Source of the DNA: a virus
DNA: 27,224 nt
Direction: 5' to 3' (one strand)
Virus record (IMG/VR): IMGVR_UViG_3300008114_002791
Coordinates: 1-27,224 of that record
Shown here: piece after piece, positions 1-7,282 of the stretch
Numbering within the stretch: the first letter of the stretch is position 1
How the letters are laid out: the number at the start of each line of letters is the position of its first letter
Notes under the pieces: generated by a model
Database searches by the model: none
The model's input: only the letters and a program-made list of their open reading frames with translations
What the model was told of the DNA's origin: nothing
Position numbers and translations under genes: made by a program

Positions 1-563
1 ACATTGTATCTATTTCCATCTATTGGATCTTTTACGCCATGAACAAAGTTTTTGTTACCAGCCCACATAACTAAAGAATTTGCTTTAGGTTTAAATTGAT
101 AATTTCTATCAGGAAAATATACTTGACCACCAGAATAATTATCATTAATATATATATTACAGGATAAATAACCGTCCCAAGCATTTCTCCAATCAATAAA
201 TTCTTCCTCTTTAGGCTTTTGTCTATTTAAGCCATCTATAATATCAGTATGTACAGGTGTAATAGCACCTGGGGTGGCTATAGTAGCAGCAAGTAAATGT
301 GTGTCATCATCAATAAATTCTAAACCATAAAGTTCGGTTGCAGTTTCTATAATTTTTTTATTATACTTATCTTGTATCTCAATAATTTCTGAAGTAATAA
401 CCTTATCTATCTCTTCTTGAATATGTTGTCTTTTTTGTGGCTGTATTGATGATACCCAGTCTAAGAATTCCAACATTTTTTTATGATCATCATTATCCAT
501 AAAGTTTTCTTTAGTTTTAATTAAACTAATATCATTTCCTAAAATATCTACAAACTTATTCAT
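1..563 (-). CDS. 2OG-Fe(II) oxygenase, prolyl-4-hydroxylase-like (C-terminus cut by window edge)
   Basis: The reading frame is open from an ATG at 563 to the window edge (187 codons, no stop). The double-stranded beta-helix signature of Fe(II)/2-oxoglutarate dioxygenases is visible: HTD iron ligands at H105/D107, YINDNYSGGQVYF around the middle strand, the distal ligand H175 in FVHG and the 2OG-binding R185 in GNRY. Family members hydroxylate proline or other side chains using O2 and 2-oxoglutarate; the substrate cannot be read from sequence. Its ATG overlaps the stop of the upstream oxygenase as ATGA, so the two are translationally coupled. It is one of five such enzymes in the window. Confidence 0.85.
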   Translation of the reverse strand, partial: MNKFVDILGNDISLIKTKENFMDNDDHKKMLEFLDWVSSIQPQKRQHIQEEIDKVITSEIIEIQDKYNKKIIETATELYGLEFIDDDTHLLAATIATPGAITPVHTDIIDGLNRQKPKEEEFIDWRNAWDGYLSCNIYINDNYSGGQVYFPDRNYQFKPKANSLVMWAGNKNFVHGVKDPIDGNRYN

Positions 564-1276
564 TTTGTGTGATAGTCTTTATTCAAATCTCTTAAATATT
601 GTAAGTTTGCTCTATAAGGAAATGGTATCTTTGCTAATCTTGTATCTAATTCTCTTTGTGTGATGTTAGAAAAAAATGCAACTATTGTATATCTTGGATT
701 GCCCGCACCTATATCATGTATTTTATGCTCGTACACATAGGATGCTGGAAATAAAAACAATTGATTTGCTTTAGGTTTTATCTTAACTCCAAAGTGTATA
801 AACTCAAGTTCTCCACCTTCATAATCGTCATTTGGATAATAAACCATTGCCACAGTTCTTGGTGTTCCATAAGAATCATCTGGATGCATACCAAAATAAT
901 CACCTTCGGTATACTTACTTATTCTCCAATACTCTCTACTTTGTGGATCTAAATCATAATGCCAAAGGTATGAATCTACAATGTCTTCAAAAACTTTGCA
1001 TAACTCTAAATCTTTTTCTGGTTCATCAAATGTTATCCAAGTGCTTACACCCTTTTTGCCAACATCTTTTGAAATTTCATTTCCTTCTGAATCATAAATA
1101 TAATCCTCTCTAACAAATCTACCATCTTCATCTAATTTTTTGATATAGTCAATACCGCTTGGCCATACATTATTGTATATATGTATTCCTGGTGCTGGTT
1201 GTTCGTGTTTATAGTTGTTGCCTAAACGACTTTGAGTTATATTTATTTTTGCATTGGCTAATTTTATAGGATCCAA
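560..1276 (-). CDS. 2OG-Fe(II) oxygenase, prolyl-4-hydroxylase-like
   Basis: 238-residue protein with the 2OG dioxygenase core: H131-P-D133 ligands, a YYPNDDYEGGELEF strand, the KPKANQLFLFP turn, a distal His (H184, or less likely H187) and R195. The start is TTG, chosen because GAAAGG lies 7 nt upstream and no earlier ATG fits. A TGATATAAT extended -10 box at 1302-1310 (minus strand) gives a short leader. The C-terminal 35 residues after the fold are basic and aromatic. It is first in a two-gene unit with the next oxygenase (ATGA overlap). The fold call is strong; the substrate is unknown. Confidence 0.88.
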   Translation of the reverse strand: MDPIKLANAKINITQSRLGNNYKHEQPAPGIHIYNNVWPSGIDYIKKLDEDGRFVREDYIYDSEGNEISKDVGKKGVSTWITFDEPEKDLELCKVFEDIVDSYLWHYDLDPQSREYWRISKYTEGDYFGMHPDDSYGTPRTVAMVYYPNDDYEGGELEFIHFGVKIKPKANQLFLFPASYVYEHKIHDIGAGNPRYTIVAFFSNITQRELDTRLAKIPFPYRANLQYLRDLNKDYHTK

Positions 1277-1301
1277 TTAAATACCTTTCGCTATAACATT
1301 A

Positions 1302-1310
1302 ATTATATCA
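1302..1310 (-). promoter_or_regulatory. Extended -10 promoter for the 2OG oxygenase pair
   Basis: Minus-strand TGATATAAT (hexamer 1302-1307) lies between the methyltransferase stop and the TTG start at 1276. The predicted start of transcription near 1295 leaves a leader of about 18 nt carrying GAAAGG. There is no convincing -35. Confidence 0.55.
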
Positions 1311-1318
1311 TACATAGA

Positions 1319-1921
1319 TTAATCCTTTTTAATGTATATATCTGAGTATCCACAATATCCAAGGGCATATCCAACTACATACCAGTCGCTGTTGTTTAAA
1401 AAATTATTTACTGCCTCAACACACTCATATTCTTCTTGCTCAAAATAACTCCAAAAGGTGTAATCATTTATTCCTATGACTCCGCCCTTATTGATAAGTT
1501 TGTCACAGGCTTTTAAATAGCCAGATACTGAGTCATAGTCTTGAGATGCATCTATATAGATATAATCAAACTTTTGATCTATAGTTTTAATTGTATCGTT
1601 TATATCTCCAGCAATAGTTTTAATATTTTTATCTTTAAGTAGTTTTTTAACATAACTTTCATGATTTTCAGCAGTCCATCTTCCATACCTTGCACAAGGT
1701 TGATTAAAAAAATCTAATAAATATGATAAATCGAATTTTTTTCTATCTAATAACCATTTTGAATAATCTCCACCACCTGCACCTAACTCTAAATACAAGC
1801 CGTTATTGGGAATTATAGACAAAACATTTTCATCAAACCTGTCAGCAAAAAGTTTAGCATTAATTAGTTTTGATGTTTTTATATAATCAAATCTTTTATT
1901 TTCGCCTCTAAATTGCTCCAT
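1319..1921 (-). CDS. Class I SAM-dependent methyltransferase (Methyltransf_24-like)
   Basis: The Rossmann methyltransferase motif I is visible as LYLELGAGGGDYSKWLL, followed by an acidic end of strand beta4 (FDYIYIDASQDYDS) and the motif GGVIGINDYTF. This is the pattern of small-molecule or sugar methyltransferases of the Methyltransf_24 group. I place the start at the ATG at 1921 (MEQFRGENKRFD), not the longer TTG form at 1975. The reason is that TGCTACAAT lies 6 nt upstream, the fixed spacing seen at other leaderless genes here; the extra 18 codons would overlap the divergent gene. That gives 200 residues. It is divergent from the GT2/nucleotidyltransferase pair, so a role in sugar modification is an inference. 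Confidence 0.8.
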   Translation of the reverse strand: MEQFRGENKRFDYIKTSKLINAKLFADRFDENVLSIIPNNGLYLELGAGGGDYSKWLLDRKKFDLSYLLDFFNQPCARYGRWTAENHESYVKKLLKDKNIKTIAGDINDTIKTIDQKFDYIYIDASQDYDSVSGYLKACDKLINKGGVIGINDYTFWSYFEQEEYECVEAVNNFLNNSDWYVVGYALGYCGYSDIYIKKD

Positions 1922-1936
1922 GCTATAATTGTAGCA
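1921..1936. promoter_or_regulatory. Near-palindromic divergent leaderless promoters
   Basis: TGCTATAATTGTAGCA (1921-1936) reads TGCTACAATTATAGCA on the other strand. It therefore supplies an extended -10 in both directions: TATAAT 1924-1929 for the plus gene at 1938 (8 nt gap) and TACAAT 1928-1933 for the minus gene at 1921 (6 nt gap). Transcripts would start at or next to each ATG. Confidence 0.65.
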
Positions 1937-1937
1937 T

Positions 1938-2639
1938 ATGAACTCTACATCACTTATTACCGTGGCCTGGGGCAATAAATATAAAATTGTTATTCCTAGG
2001 TGGTGGCATTATATAGAAAGAATAAGAATTAAGCCAGATGAAATAATAATAGCACATCATCCAGATGATGATACTGGTGTTAGAGAGTTAGTTGAACAGC
2101 ATAAAGATTATAATATTAAATTGGTCGAATGTTATGAAAGAAATTATGCAAAAATGGCTAACACAGCAATAGGGGCAGTAACTTCAGAGTGGTTTATTCC
2201 AATTGGATTTGACGATTTCTTGTATCCTAATGCATTAGATTTTCAAAAAGTTGTAAGACCAGATGTTGATATTGTGCTGGCTTCTAGAGATGTAACAAGA
2301 GATAACATTTTTGTAGAAACAAGACCAGAAAACTTTACAAAATTTCACAGAATGCTACAGCCTACAGCAAACTGGGCCTCGCTAAGTAAAGGTTTTGAAG
2401 ATCATAGAGTTTTTCATAATAGCCCAATAAGAAAATCTTTATGGGAAAGACTTGGTGGATACCCAGACTATATAATAGCAGATTGGGCATTTTTCTTAAT
2501 TGCGTTACAAAATAATGTAAAAGTTCAGCATTGGTGTGCGGTAACTATTCTACAATATTGTAATTCAAAAACACTTAGTCAAAGTGAAGAAGCCTACAAT
2601 GAGATTCATGAATTAAGAAAATCTATGGGCTTAGAATGA
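1938..2639 (+). CDS. Family 2-like glycosyltransferase
   Basis: 233 residues with a GT-A-like N-terminal half: an opening strand SLITVAWGNKY, DEIIIAHHPDDD, then NTAIGAVTSEWFIPIGFDD, which corresponds to the acceptor-site and DXD region of GT2 enzymes (IGFDDFLYPNAL, about residues 92-103). Such enzymes move a sugar from a nucleotide-sugar to an acceptor; neither can be named here. The ATG sits 8 nt after a TATAAT box with no Shine-Dalgarno, so the mRNA is probably leaderless. It overlaps the next gene by ATGA, pairing a transferase with a nucleotidyltransferase that could make its donor. Confidence 0.75.
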   Translation: MNSTSLITVAWGNKYKIVIPRWWHYIERIRIKPDEIIIAHHPDDDTGVRELVEQHKDYNIKLVECYERNYAKMANTAIGAVTSEWFIPIGFDDFLYPNALDFQKVVRPDVDIVLASRDVTRDNIFVETRPENFTKFHRMLQPTANWASLSKGFEDHRVFHNSPIRKSLWERLGGYPDYIIADWAFFLIALQNNVKVQHWCAVTILQYCNSKTLSQSEEAYNEIHELRKSMGLE

Positions 2640-3304
2640 AAACCATAGGGTTGCTTCCAGCATCTGGCAAGGCATCAAGAATGAATGGTTTACCTAAGTT
2701 TGCTCTTCCTTGTGATGAAGACAACACATCTTTAATAGAAAGACAAGTTCAACAAATGAGTTTTTATGTTGATCAAATAGTTATAAGCACAACCAGCAAG
2801 TGGTATGAGTTAGTAAAATCTTTTAATTTAAACAAGGTAGAAATTATTATAATAGAACCATCTACTATGAATGATGCATTAGTTAAAATGTCAGAACAAT
2901 ATAAAGCAGATAACTATATAGTTGGAATGCCTGATACATATTTTCAAGGTGAAAACCCATATATAAAACTATCAAGTTCTATTAAAAATAACATGATCTC
3001 CATTGCATGTTGGCCAATGCATGATGAATTAAAGGGAAAAGTTGGTCAAGTTGAATTAGTTAAAAACTCTATCATCGACATAAAGGAAAAAGTAAATGAT
3101 TGTGATTATCCACATATGTGGGGTGCTTTTGCTTTAAATAGCACAATACTAAGCAAACTTAATAGATTTAATATGCATATAGGTGCAGACCTTGAATACT
3201 TAATAGTAGATGAATTAAACAATATGTATGCCTTTGAAGTAGATGGTGCATATTTTGATGCTGGCACCATAGATGGATATAGGGACTTGTTAAATAATAT
3301 CTAA
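2636..3304 (+). CDS. Sugar-phosphate nucleotidyltransferase-like protein
   Basis: 222 residues resembling the NTP_transferase (RmlA/GlmU N-terminal) fold. The N-terminal signature GLLPASGKASRMNGLPKFAL (residues 5-24) keeps the glycine-rich nucleotide loop, the Arg and the PK lysine. Later come GMPDTYF (metal-binding Asp position), a WGAFALN segment and DAGTIDGYRDLL near the C-terminus, matching the DxGTxxxY ending of the family. It would activate a sugar-phosphate to an NDP-sugar in the cytoplasm. It is coupled to the upstream GT2 by an ATGA overlap. Sugar identity is unknown. Confidence 0.8.
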   Translation: MKTIGLLPASGKASRMNGLPKFALPCDEDNTSLIERQVQQMSFYVDQIVISTTSKWYELVKSFNLNKVEIIIIEPSTMNDALVKMSEQYKADNYIVGMPDTYFQGENPYIKLSSSIKNNMISIACWPMHDELKGKVGQVELVKNSIIDIKEKVNDCDYPHMWGAFALNSTILSKLNRFNMHIGADLEYLIVDELNNMYAFEVDGAYFDAGTIDGYRDLLNNI

Positions 3305-3306
3305 TA

Positions 3307-3315
3307 TGATATAAT
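3307..3315 (+). promoter_or_regulatory. Extended -10 promoter for hsp20, with long leader
   Basis: TGATATAAT begins 3 nt after the upstream stop codon. A leader of about 48 nt follows, containing two purine-rich boxes: AGGAGGG at 3332-3338 and AAGGAG, which sits 6 nt before the ATG at 3370. It is one of the few promoters here with a leadered, strongly Shine-Dalgarno-driven mRNA. Confidence 0.55.
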
Positions 3316-3369
3316 TATATTGTCTGCTCTTAGGAGGGACAAAAACAACTCGCTGAAAAGGAGAAATAA

Positions 3370-3783
3370 ATGGTAACAACTATGTTGGATCTTTTTCAAG
3401 ATCCTTTTTTTGTTGGCTTTAACCGTGAGTTAGAGCGTTTCAAAAAAGTACAAACAAACAGTACTGGGTATCCACCTTATGATCTAATCAAAATTGATGA
3501 AGATACATATGAGGTAGATATTGCTCTTGCTGGCTTTGCCAAAGATGATATTGAAGTAACCGTAGATAACGGTTCTCTTGTCATTAAAGGTGAAAAGAAA
3601 GACAATACGGATGATTCCAAGACTGTATATAAGGGAATCAGTTCTCGTAAATTTACCCGCATTTTTGCACTGGGTGAATATATGGAAGTAACTAATGCTG
3701 AATTGCTTGATGGCTTGTTGACTGTAAAGATTGAAAGAATCATACCAGAAGACAAAAAGCCTAAACAAATTCAGGTAAAATAG
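3370..3783 (+). CDS. hsp20: Small heat-shock protein (Hsp20/alpha-crystallin, IbpA type)
   Basis: 137 residues. The alpha-crystallin domain runs from about GYPPYDLIKIDEDTYEVDI (residue 33 on) through AGFAKDDIEV, LVIKGEKK and GISSRKFTRIFALGEYMEV to the A-x-x-x-x-GLL motif (AELLDGLLTVKIE). It ends with a PEDKKPKQIQVK tail typical of IbpA. It is an ATP-independent holdase that forms oligomers and keeps unfolding proteins soluble. Hsp20 genes are recurrent in T4-like cyanophages, where they are usually near structural genes. Good SD (AAGGAG, 6 nt) and its own promoter suggest high expression. Confidence 0.93.
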   Translation: MVTTMLDLFQDPFFVGFNRELERFKKVQTNSTGYPPYDLIKIDEDTYEVDIALAGFAKDDIEVTVDNGSLVIKGEKKDNTDDSKTVYKGISSRKFTRIFALGEYMEVTNAELLDGLLTVKIERIIPEDKKPKQIQVK

Positions 3784-3864
3784 ACTCATAGTTATTTAAT
3801 TCGGATATTAACTAGAGGGACCTGAGCATGTCTGTAAACTGCTCTTTACTTTTTGATCACTGAT

Positions 3865-3873
3865 TGGTATACT
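3865..3873 (+). promoter_or_regulatory. Extended -10 promoter, leaderless start at 3880
   Basis: TGGTATACT with exactly 6 nt (ATATAT) before ATG 3880, and a weak -35 candidate TTTACT 17 bp upstream. This spacing puts the transcription start on the A of the ATG. Confidence 0.6.
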
Positions 3874-3879
3874 ATATAT

Positions 3880-4356
3880 ATGGCTAGATCAATGGTTCCA
3901 GACGATGTGCTTTATCCCTTTGAAGAATTTGTTATAAATAAAAATAAAACTTTAAAAGGCTTTATATATGATTATTTTGCCAAAGAGTGGTATTATCAAT
4001 GCCCTTCCTGTTTTGCTGACATTTATGGTCCTAGCAAAAAAGGTATAAGAAAAAATACTAAATATCATTACAAAGAAATTTGTGGTGGTGGTTGGTATGT
4101 TACAGTGACTGCAGAAGACTATAATGGAAATAAATTTTTAATAATGAATGCTCAAACTAATGATTATTCAGCAAAGGTATTGTCATATGTAATTAATTAT
4201 GCAGAAAAAAACAATATGAATTTAATTTATGATCTTACATGGGGAGGGGCTTGGATATTAAAAGGAGACAAGGATCAGTTAGCAGATTATATTTTTAATT
4301 CAAAATCTTTTGAACATATGCCATTAAACTTTACACATCATCAAGAAACTATATAA
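3880..4356 (+). CDS. Conserved-looking protein of unknown function
   Basis: 158 residues. I start it at MARSMVPDDVLY because of the leaderless promoter spacing; a 9-codon longer frame from 3853 would begin inside the promoter. It has one CxxC pair (QCPSCFADIYG) flanked by aromatic residues, a Gly-rich turn GGGWYVTV and a C-terminal WGGAWILKGDKDQL segment. I do not recognise the family. It stands alone between hsp20 and a convergent small gene, and shares a hairpin at its end. Confidence 0.65.
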   Translation: MARSMVPDDVLYPFEEFVINKNKTLKGFIYDYFAKEWYYQCPSCFADIYGPSKKGIRKNTKYHYKEICGGGWYVTVTAEDYNGNKFLIMNAQTNDYSAKVLSYVINYAEKNNMNLIYDLTWGGAWILKGDKDQLADYIFNSKSFEHMPLNFTHHQETI

Positions 4357-4372
4357 TTAATCTTGTTTCTTG
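4342..4372. terminator. Inverted repeat between convergent genes
   Basis: CAAGAAAC (4342-4349) and GTTTCTTG (4365-4372) form a perfect 8-bp stem with a 15-nt loop spanning both stop codons. There is no T-tract on either side, so it is at best a weak bidirectional terminator. Confidence 0.35.
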
Positions 4373-4509
4373 TGATTAACCACATATCTAGAAAATTTTT
4401 CTTTAATAGTTCCATCTTTTCTAACACGAACAATCCATCCATCTTTTATTTGAAATGGATTATGAGCATATTTTTTAAGTCTATTTTTTCTTAATCTATT
4501 ATTGCTCAT
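4357..4509 (-). CDS. Small basic protein, 50 residues
   Basis: The ORF runs MSNNRLRKNRLKKYAHNPFQ... to ...FSRYVVNHKKQD. The start overlaps the stop of the frame above as TAATG, a coupling used throughout this window, which supports it as real. The protein is strongly basic (Arg/Lys-rich N-terminus), with a central DGWIVRVRKDGTIKEKF stretch that looks like a small beta-hairpin. No family is recognised. Confidence 0.6.
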   Translation of the reverse strand: MSNNRLRKNRLKKYAHNPFQIKDGWIVRVRKDGTIKEKFSRYVVNHKKQD

Positions 4510-4712
4510 TATAAAACTATTCTATTTGATTTAGTATAATCTTTACCAAAGTCAGCAAATAATGCTTTATCTTTTTCAGCATTAACAATTCTTCTTGACC
4601 ATGCAAAACCAGCATCGCCACCCCATGCTAACCACATAATATATCCATTAGATGGATTGGCTTGATTGCCCCAGATGATTCTCCTCTTGCTAATTGTCCT
4701 GCACGAGTCCAA
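4509..4712 (-). pseudogene. Out-of-frame C-terminal remnant of the head-associated protein
   Basis: The frame that reaches the stop at 4509 encodes WGNQANPSNGYIMWLAWGG and then DAGFAWSRRIVNAEKDK. This is the usual ending of a phage C-terminal domain whose start (AGTSVGWTRAGQLARGE) is encoded in a different frame by the gene ending at 4628. The meaningful part begins near 4679; the residues before it (MDSCRTISKRR) are frame noise. About 20 residues that normally lie between the two halves are absent. Either a real deletion plus frameshift or an assembly collapse explains it. Confidence 0.6.
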
Positions 4713-5551
4713 CCAACTGATGTTCCAGCACCATTTGCTTTTCCATCTTCTTTAAATTTAATTGCTTTACGTGCTGCTGAACGTGCTCCTGCTGGTGGAG
4801 AATATCCATCTGCTTTTGACAAACCATCTGTTTCATAAACAACAGTATCGTCATCTTCCCAAAGATCATCTGCTTTTGCTGCAGGTACACAGTTAGGAAC
4901 TGGCTTACCATTTGCTCCTGGCTTCATACCACGTTGTACATATCCATCCCAACATGGGGCTTGCTTATTCATGTTGCCGCAGCAATCACTTTTCATTTCA
5001 TTTGCTTGACATACTGGACATTGTTCACAACTTACATTTAATTCTTTACATGTTGGACATCCGCAACCTTCATATTCTTTTTTTACATCATCTTCATCTT
5101 CTTCATCATCAGAAGATCCTGAAGACATAGACTTATCCATTTCTTCATCATTTTCCATATTAGGTAAAATCATTACATCTTTTGCTTTTGCACCAACAAA
5201 GTATTCTGTTTCTTCAAGTTCGCCTTCTTCCATTTCAAATAATTGAATTAAAATAGCAGGCTCTTCTGGTGATGCTTCAAGAGAATATTCTGATCCTGGC
5301 ATACCAAGCATTCCTTCTGTCATTACATGAACTACACGACCAACATACATTTCTTCTTCATGTGGTGCCATAACCATGTCGCCTTCTTTAACCATGGCTT
5401 TACCTATATTACCTTCAGAACGATTAATAGCATAAATTTGTGCTGCTGCTTCTTTTGCTGTTTTATGACAACCCATGACTGTACCGTCGTCTTTTAGGGC
5501 AGGGTACCCTTTACATCCGTATGAGCCTTTTGCTCCAACATGATATGGCAT
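4628..5551 (-). CDS. Phage head-associated/maturation-type protein, C-terminus frameshifted
   Basis: 307 residues in clear modules. Residues 1-50 (PYHVGAKGSYGCKGYPALK ... AAAQIYAINRSE) are a small domain common in phage head-maturation and capsid-adjacent proteins. Next is a beta-rich unit (VKEGDMVMAPHEEEMYVGRV), an acidic linker (SSGSSDDEEDEDD), a Cys-rich zinc-ribbon-like stretch (CGCPTCKELNVSCEQCPVC) and a CWDGYVQRGMKPGANGK motif. Last is the first half of a domain ending GQLARGE. From there the frame reads SSGAIKPIHLMDILCG and stops, whereas the expected continuation lies in another frame down to 4509. The ATG at 5551 is 6 nt after TGGTATAAT, so it is leaderless. Module assignments are from memory of phage families. 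Confidence 0.7.
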   Translation of the reverse strand: MPYHVGAKGSYGCKGYPALKDDGTVMGCHKTAKEAAAQIYAINRSEGNIGKAMVKEGDMVMAPHEEEMYVGRVVHVMTEGMLGMPGSEYSLEASPEEPAILIQLFEMEEGELEETEYFVGAKAKDVMILPNMENDEEMDKSMSSGSSDDEEDEDDVKKEYEGCGCPTCKELNVSCEQCPVCQANEMKSDCCGNMNKQAPCWDGYVQRGMKPGANGKPVPNCVPAAKADDLWEDDDTVVYETDGLSKADGYSPPAGARSAARKAIKFKEDGKANGAGTSVGWTRAGQLARGESSGAIKPIHLMDILCG

Positions 5552-5557
5552 AAATCC

Positions 5558-5583
5558 ATTATACCACCTCTTGGTGCTATAAT
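5558..5583. promoter_or_regulatory. Divergent leaderless promoter pair
   Basis: The minus strand carries TGGTATAAT (hexamer 5558-5563) and then 6 nt to the ATG at 5551. The plus strand carries TGCTATAAT (5575-5583) and then 6 nt to the ATG at 5590. Identical spacing on both sides of a 38-bp intergenic region; no recognisable -35 boxes or Shine-Dalgarno sequences. Confidence 0.7.
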
Positions 5584-5589
5584 TTCTAT

Positions 5590-6243
5590 ATGGTTTATGA
5601 AAAGTATTTAGAGCAGTTTGACAAAATAGGATATTCTGAAAATAGGATAGTTACAATATCAAACTTTATAAATAAAAACAGCCTTGCCCTAGTTAATCAC
5701 TGGCTAAAGGAATGTAGGGCAGAAGGTGGAATTGACAGAAATAATATAGATAACCAAGAAGTTATCAATATACTTATAGATAGTGAAAAAAGAATATATG
5801 ATCAAATATGCCAGCATTATGCTATACCATACAATGTTGACTTTGATTATAAAGCCTATATACCAAGTCATTTAATAAAGTGGAATCTTGGCTATGATAA
5901 ACCAATGCCAGTTCATTCTGATTGTGAACGTCCAGATGGATCTCCAGCAATGCATGATGGATATTATAAATATAATTTAGCAGCAATTTGTTATTTAAAT
6001 GATGAATATGTTGGAGGAAAAATATTTTTTCCAGAATTTAATAAAGAAATCAAACCAAATGCTGGAGATTTAATCATGTTTCCAGGAAAGTTTAAACATG
6101 GAGTTACTGGAGTAATTAGTGGAGATAGACACACCATGCTAACTTGGTTTAGGTTTAATGTTGAGGATAATATTGCTGATGAAGATTTGCCATATTCTGG
6201 TACTGCTCTTGGTGTTTTATTTAATAATGAGACAGGCAGTTAA
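5590..6243 (+). CDS. 2OG-Fe(II) oxygenase, prolyl-4-hydroxylase-like
   Basis: 217 residues with all catalytic positions of Fe(II)/2OG dioxygenases: H109-S-D111, LNDEYVGGKIFF, KPNAGDLIMFP, H170 in FKHG and R180. There is no signal peptide, so the enzyme is cytoplasmic. The region before the core is mainly helical. The mRNA is predicted to be leaderless. It converges on the holin-like gene. Its closest internal relatives are the oxygenases at 17772-18446 and 18427-19053. The reaction class is secure, the substrate is not. Confidence 0.9.
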   Translation: MVYEKYLEQFDKIGYSENRIVTISNFINKNSLALVNHWLKECRAEGGIDRNNIDNQEVINILIDSEKRIYDQICQHYAIPYNVDFDYKAYIPSHLIKWNLGYDKPMPVHSDCERPDGSPAMHDGYYKYNLAAICYLNDEYVGGKIFFPEFNKEIKPNAGDLIMFPGKFKHGVTGVISGDRHTMLTWFRFNVEDNIADEDLPYSGTALGVLFNNETGS

Positions 6244-6259
6244 TTAAAACCACCTGCCT
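6234..6259. terminator. Hairpin between convergent genes
   Basis: AGGCAG (6234-6239) pairs with CTGCCT (6254-6259) across a 14-nt loop, at the junction of the oxygenase and holin-like stop codons. A T-rich stretch follows 14 nt later on the plus strand. Plausible weak terminator. Confidence 0.35.
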
Positions 6260-6273
6260 CAAATCACACCTGT

Positions 6274-6516
6274 TTATTTTTTAGCAGGCTTCTTAGCAGA
6301 CTTAACTGCTTTTTCAACTTCTGTTACATCTGGAAGTCTTCCAAATGCTTTATCGTTTGGATTAATTGCACGTAATGCTACTGGTGCAATTGCTGCTATC
6401 AATGCGTATGCTAGATCTTTTGGATCTGTTACGCCAGTCATATACAATGCTAGTGCAGCACCAAGGACAGAACGTCCGTATGATGCAAGAGCAGCCTTTA
6501 GTTGTTTGTTATCCAT
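6274..6516 (-). CDS. Small holin-like membrane protein
   Basis: 80 residues. A positively charged start (MDNKQLKAALASYGRS) leads into VLGAALALYMTGVT and AYALIAAIAPVALRAINP, two short hydrophobic helices separated by a DPKDL turn. A Lys-rich tail follows (VKSAKKPAKK). This RS-VLGAALALY-TGVTDPK ... APV-LRAINPND pattern recurs in small phage proteins annotated as holin-like. A strong SD (AAGGAG, 6 nt) precedes the ATG. It would permeabilise the cell membrane in lysis, but no endolysin is next to it. A second holin-like gene sits at 25245. Confidence 0.65.
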   Translation of the reverse strand: MDNKQLKAALASYGRSVLGAALALYMTGVTDPKDLAYALIAAIAPVALRAINPNDKAFGRLPDVTEVEKAVKSAKKPAKK

Positions 6517-6559
6517 TATTTATTTCTCCTTTTTCTTTGAGCACTCAATATGCCCAAAC

Positions 6560-7282
6560 CTATGAGTAACTTTTCTTGGACCAAAAGTTTTTTTTGTATC
6601 CATTTTCCATTACTTTTTTAATTCCATAAGACATTTTTTTAAATTGTTTATCATTATATTCTAATCCTTGAGAAGTCCAATCTTCTCTTTTAATAAAAAT
6701 CATTTGATATATTGGAGTTCCAGCAGGTATCAAACCTTCAAACCCTTTCTTTACCATAAAAGGTATTGGTCCATTAACAGACCATTTATCTGTATCTATA
6801 ATACCATTCATTGTTAAGAATGGTAAGTCTAATCTATTTGCTGGATGAAAATATAATGTGCTATACCCTGCAGGAGTTTGAGGTTCCCACTGAGTTATCC
6901 AGTGAAACTCCGTAGTATAGTATCCATCAAAGTTTGGAAACACTCTTCTAGAATCAGTGTCATGTGCTCTTGTTGACAATGGTTTAATTGGTCCTGCCCA
7001 TTTATAATTTAAAATATCATTTCCTGTATTTGGATCAGTACCTAGATTAACAATTTCAACATCACATATTAATTCTTGAGTATATCCAGAAGTTAATGCA
7101 TCTATAAAAGGTGGACATTTTTTTGCTGTACCGTCTTCCCTATTACCTTTGAGTGTTGGTTGAAGAATTGGCATATCCTTAAACCATTTAGGTAAATAGT
7201 TTTTTGCAGACTGTGGTCGTGGAGTCATAAACTCTGCATCTTGACTAGATGGAATAAAGTTTACTTCTTGACTGTTGGTCAT
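6560..7282 (-). CDS. DUF6065-like phage protein, copy 1
   Basis: 240 residues. Family features shared with the genes at 19996 and 20760: an N-terminal P-x(n)-LPKWFKDMP motif, KKCPPFIDALTSGY, an aromatic FHWITQW, then PAGYSTLYFHPANRLDLPF, GIIDTDKW and GFEGLIPAGTPIYQMIFIKR-x-W. The second half recalls DUF6065 proteins (TPPGxxLxxxxPxN...GIVETDW), a family without known function; that link is from memory. No metal-binding HxD or P-loop is seen. It is coupled by ATGA to the small Cys protein upstream. Function unknown. Confidence 0.65.
   Translation of the reverse strand: MTNSQEVNFIPSSQDAEFMTPRPQSAKNYLPKWFKDMPILQPTLKGNREDGTAKKCPPFIDALTSGYTQELICDVEIVNLGTDPNTGNDILNYKWAGPIKPLSTRAHDTDSRRVFPNFDGYYTTEFHWITQWEPQTPAGYSTLYFHPANRLDLPFLTMNGIIDTDKWSVNGPIPFMVKKGFEGLIPAGTPIYQMIFIKREDWTSQGLEYNDKQFKKMSYGIKKVMENGYKKNFWSKKSYS

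Noticed and set aside
1319-1975. Longer methyltransferase start (TTG at 1975)
   Set aside because: It would overlap the divergent GT2 gene and its promoter; ATG 1921 has a -10 at the standard 6-nt spacing.
3828-3863. 11-codon ORF (MSVNCSLLFDH) with AGAGGGA upstream, before the gene at 3880
   Set aside because: Too short to judge; its end overlaps the promoter region of the next gene, and the predicted transcript of that gene starts downstream of it.
4690-5130. Antisense and alternate-frame ORFs rich in His/Leu or Gln/Met
   Set aside because: Shadows of the acidic, Cys-rich head-associated protein; low-complexity composition typical of wrong frames.
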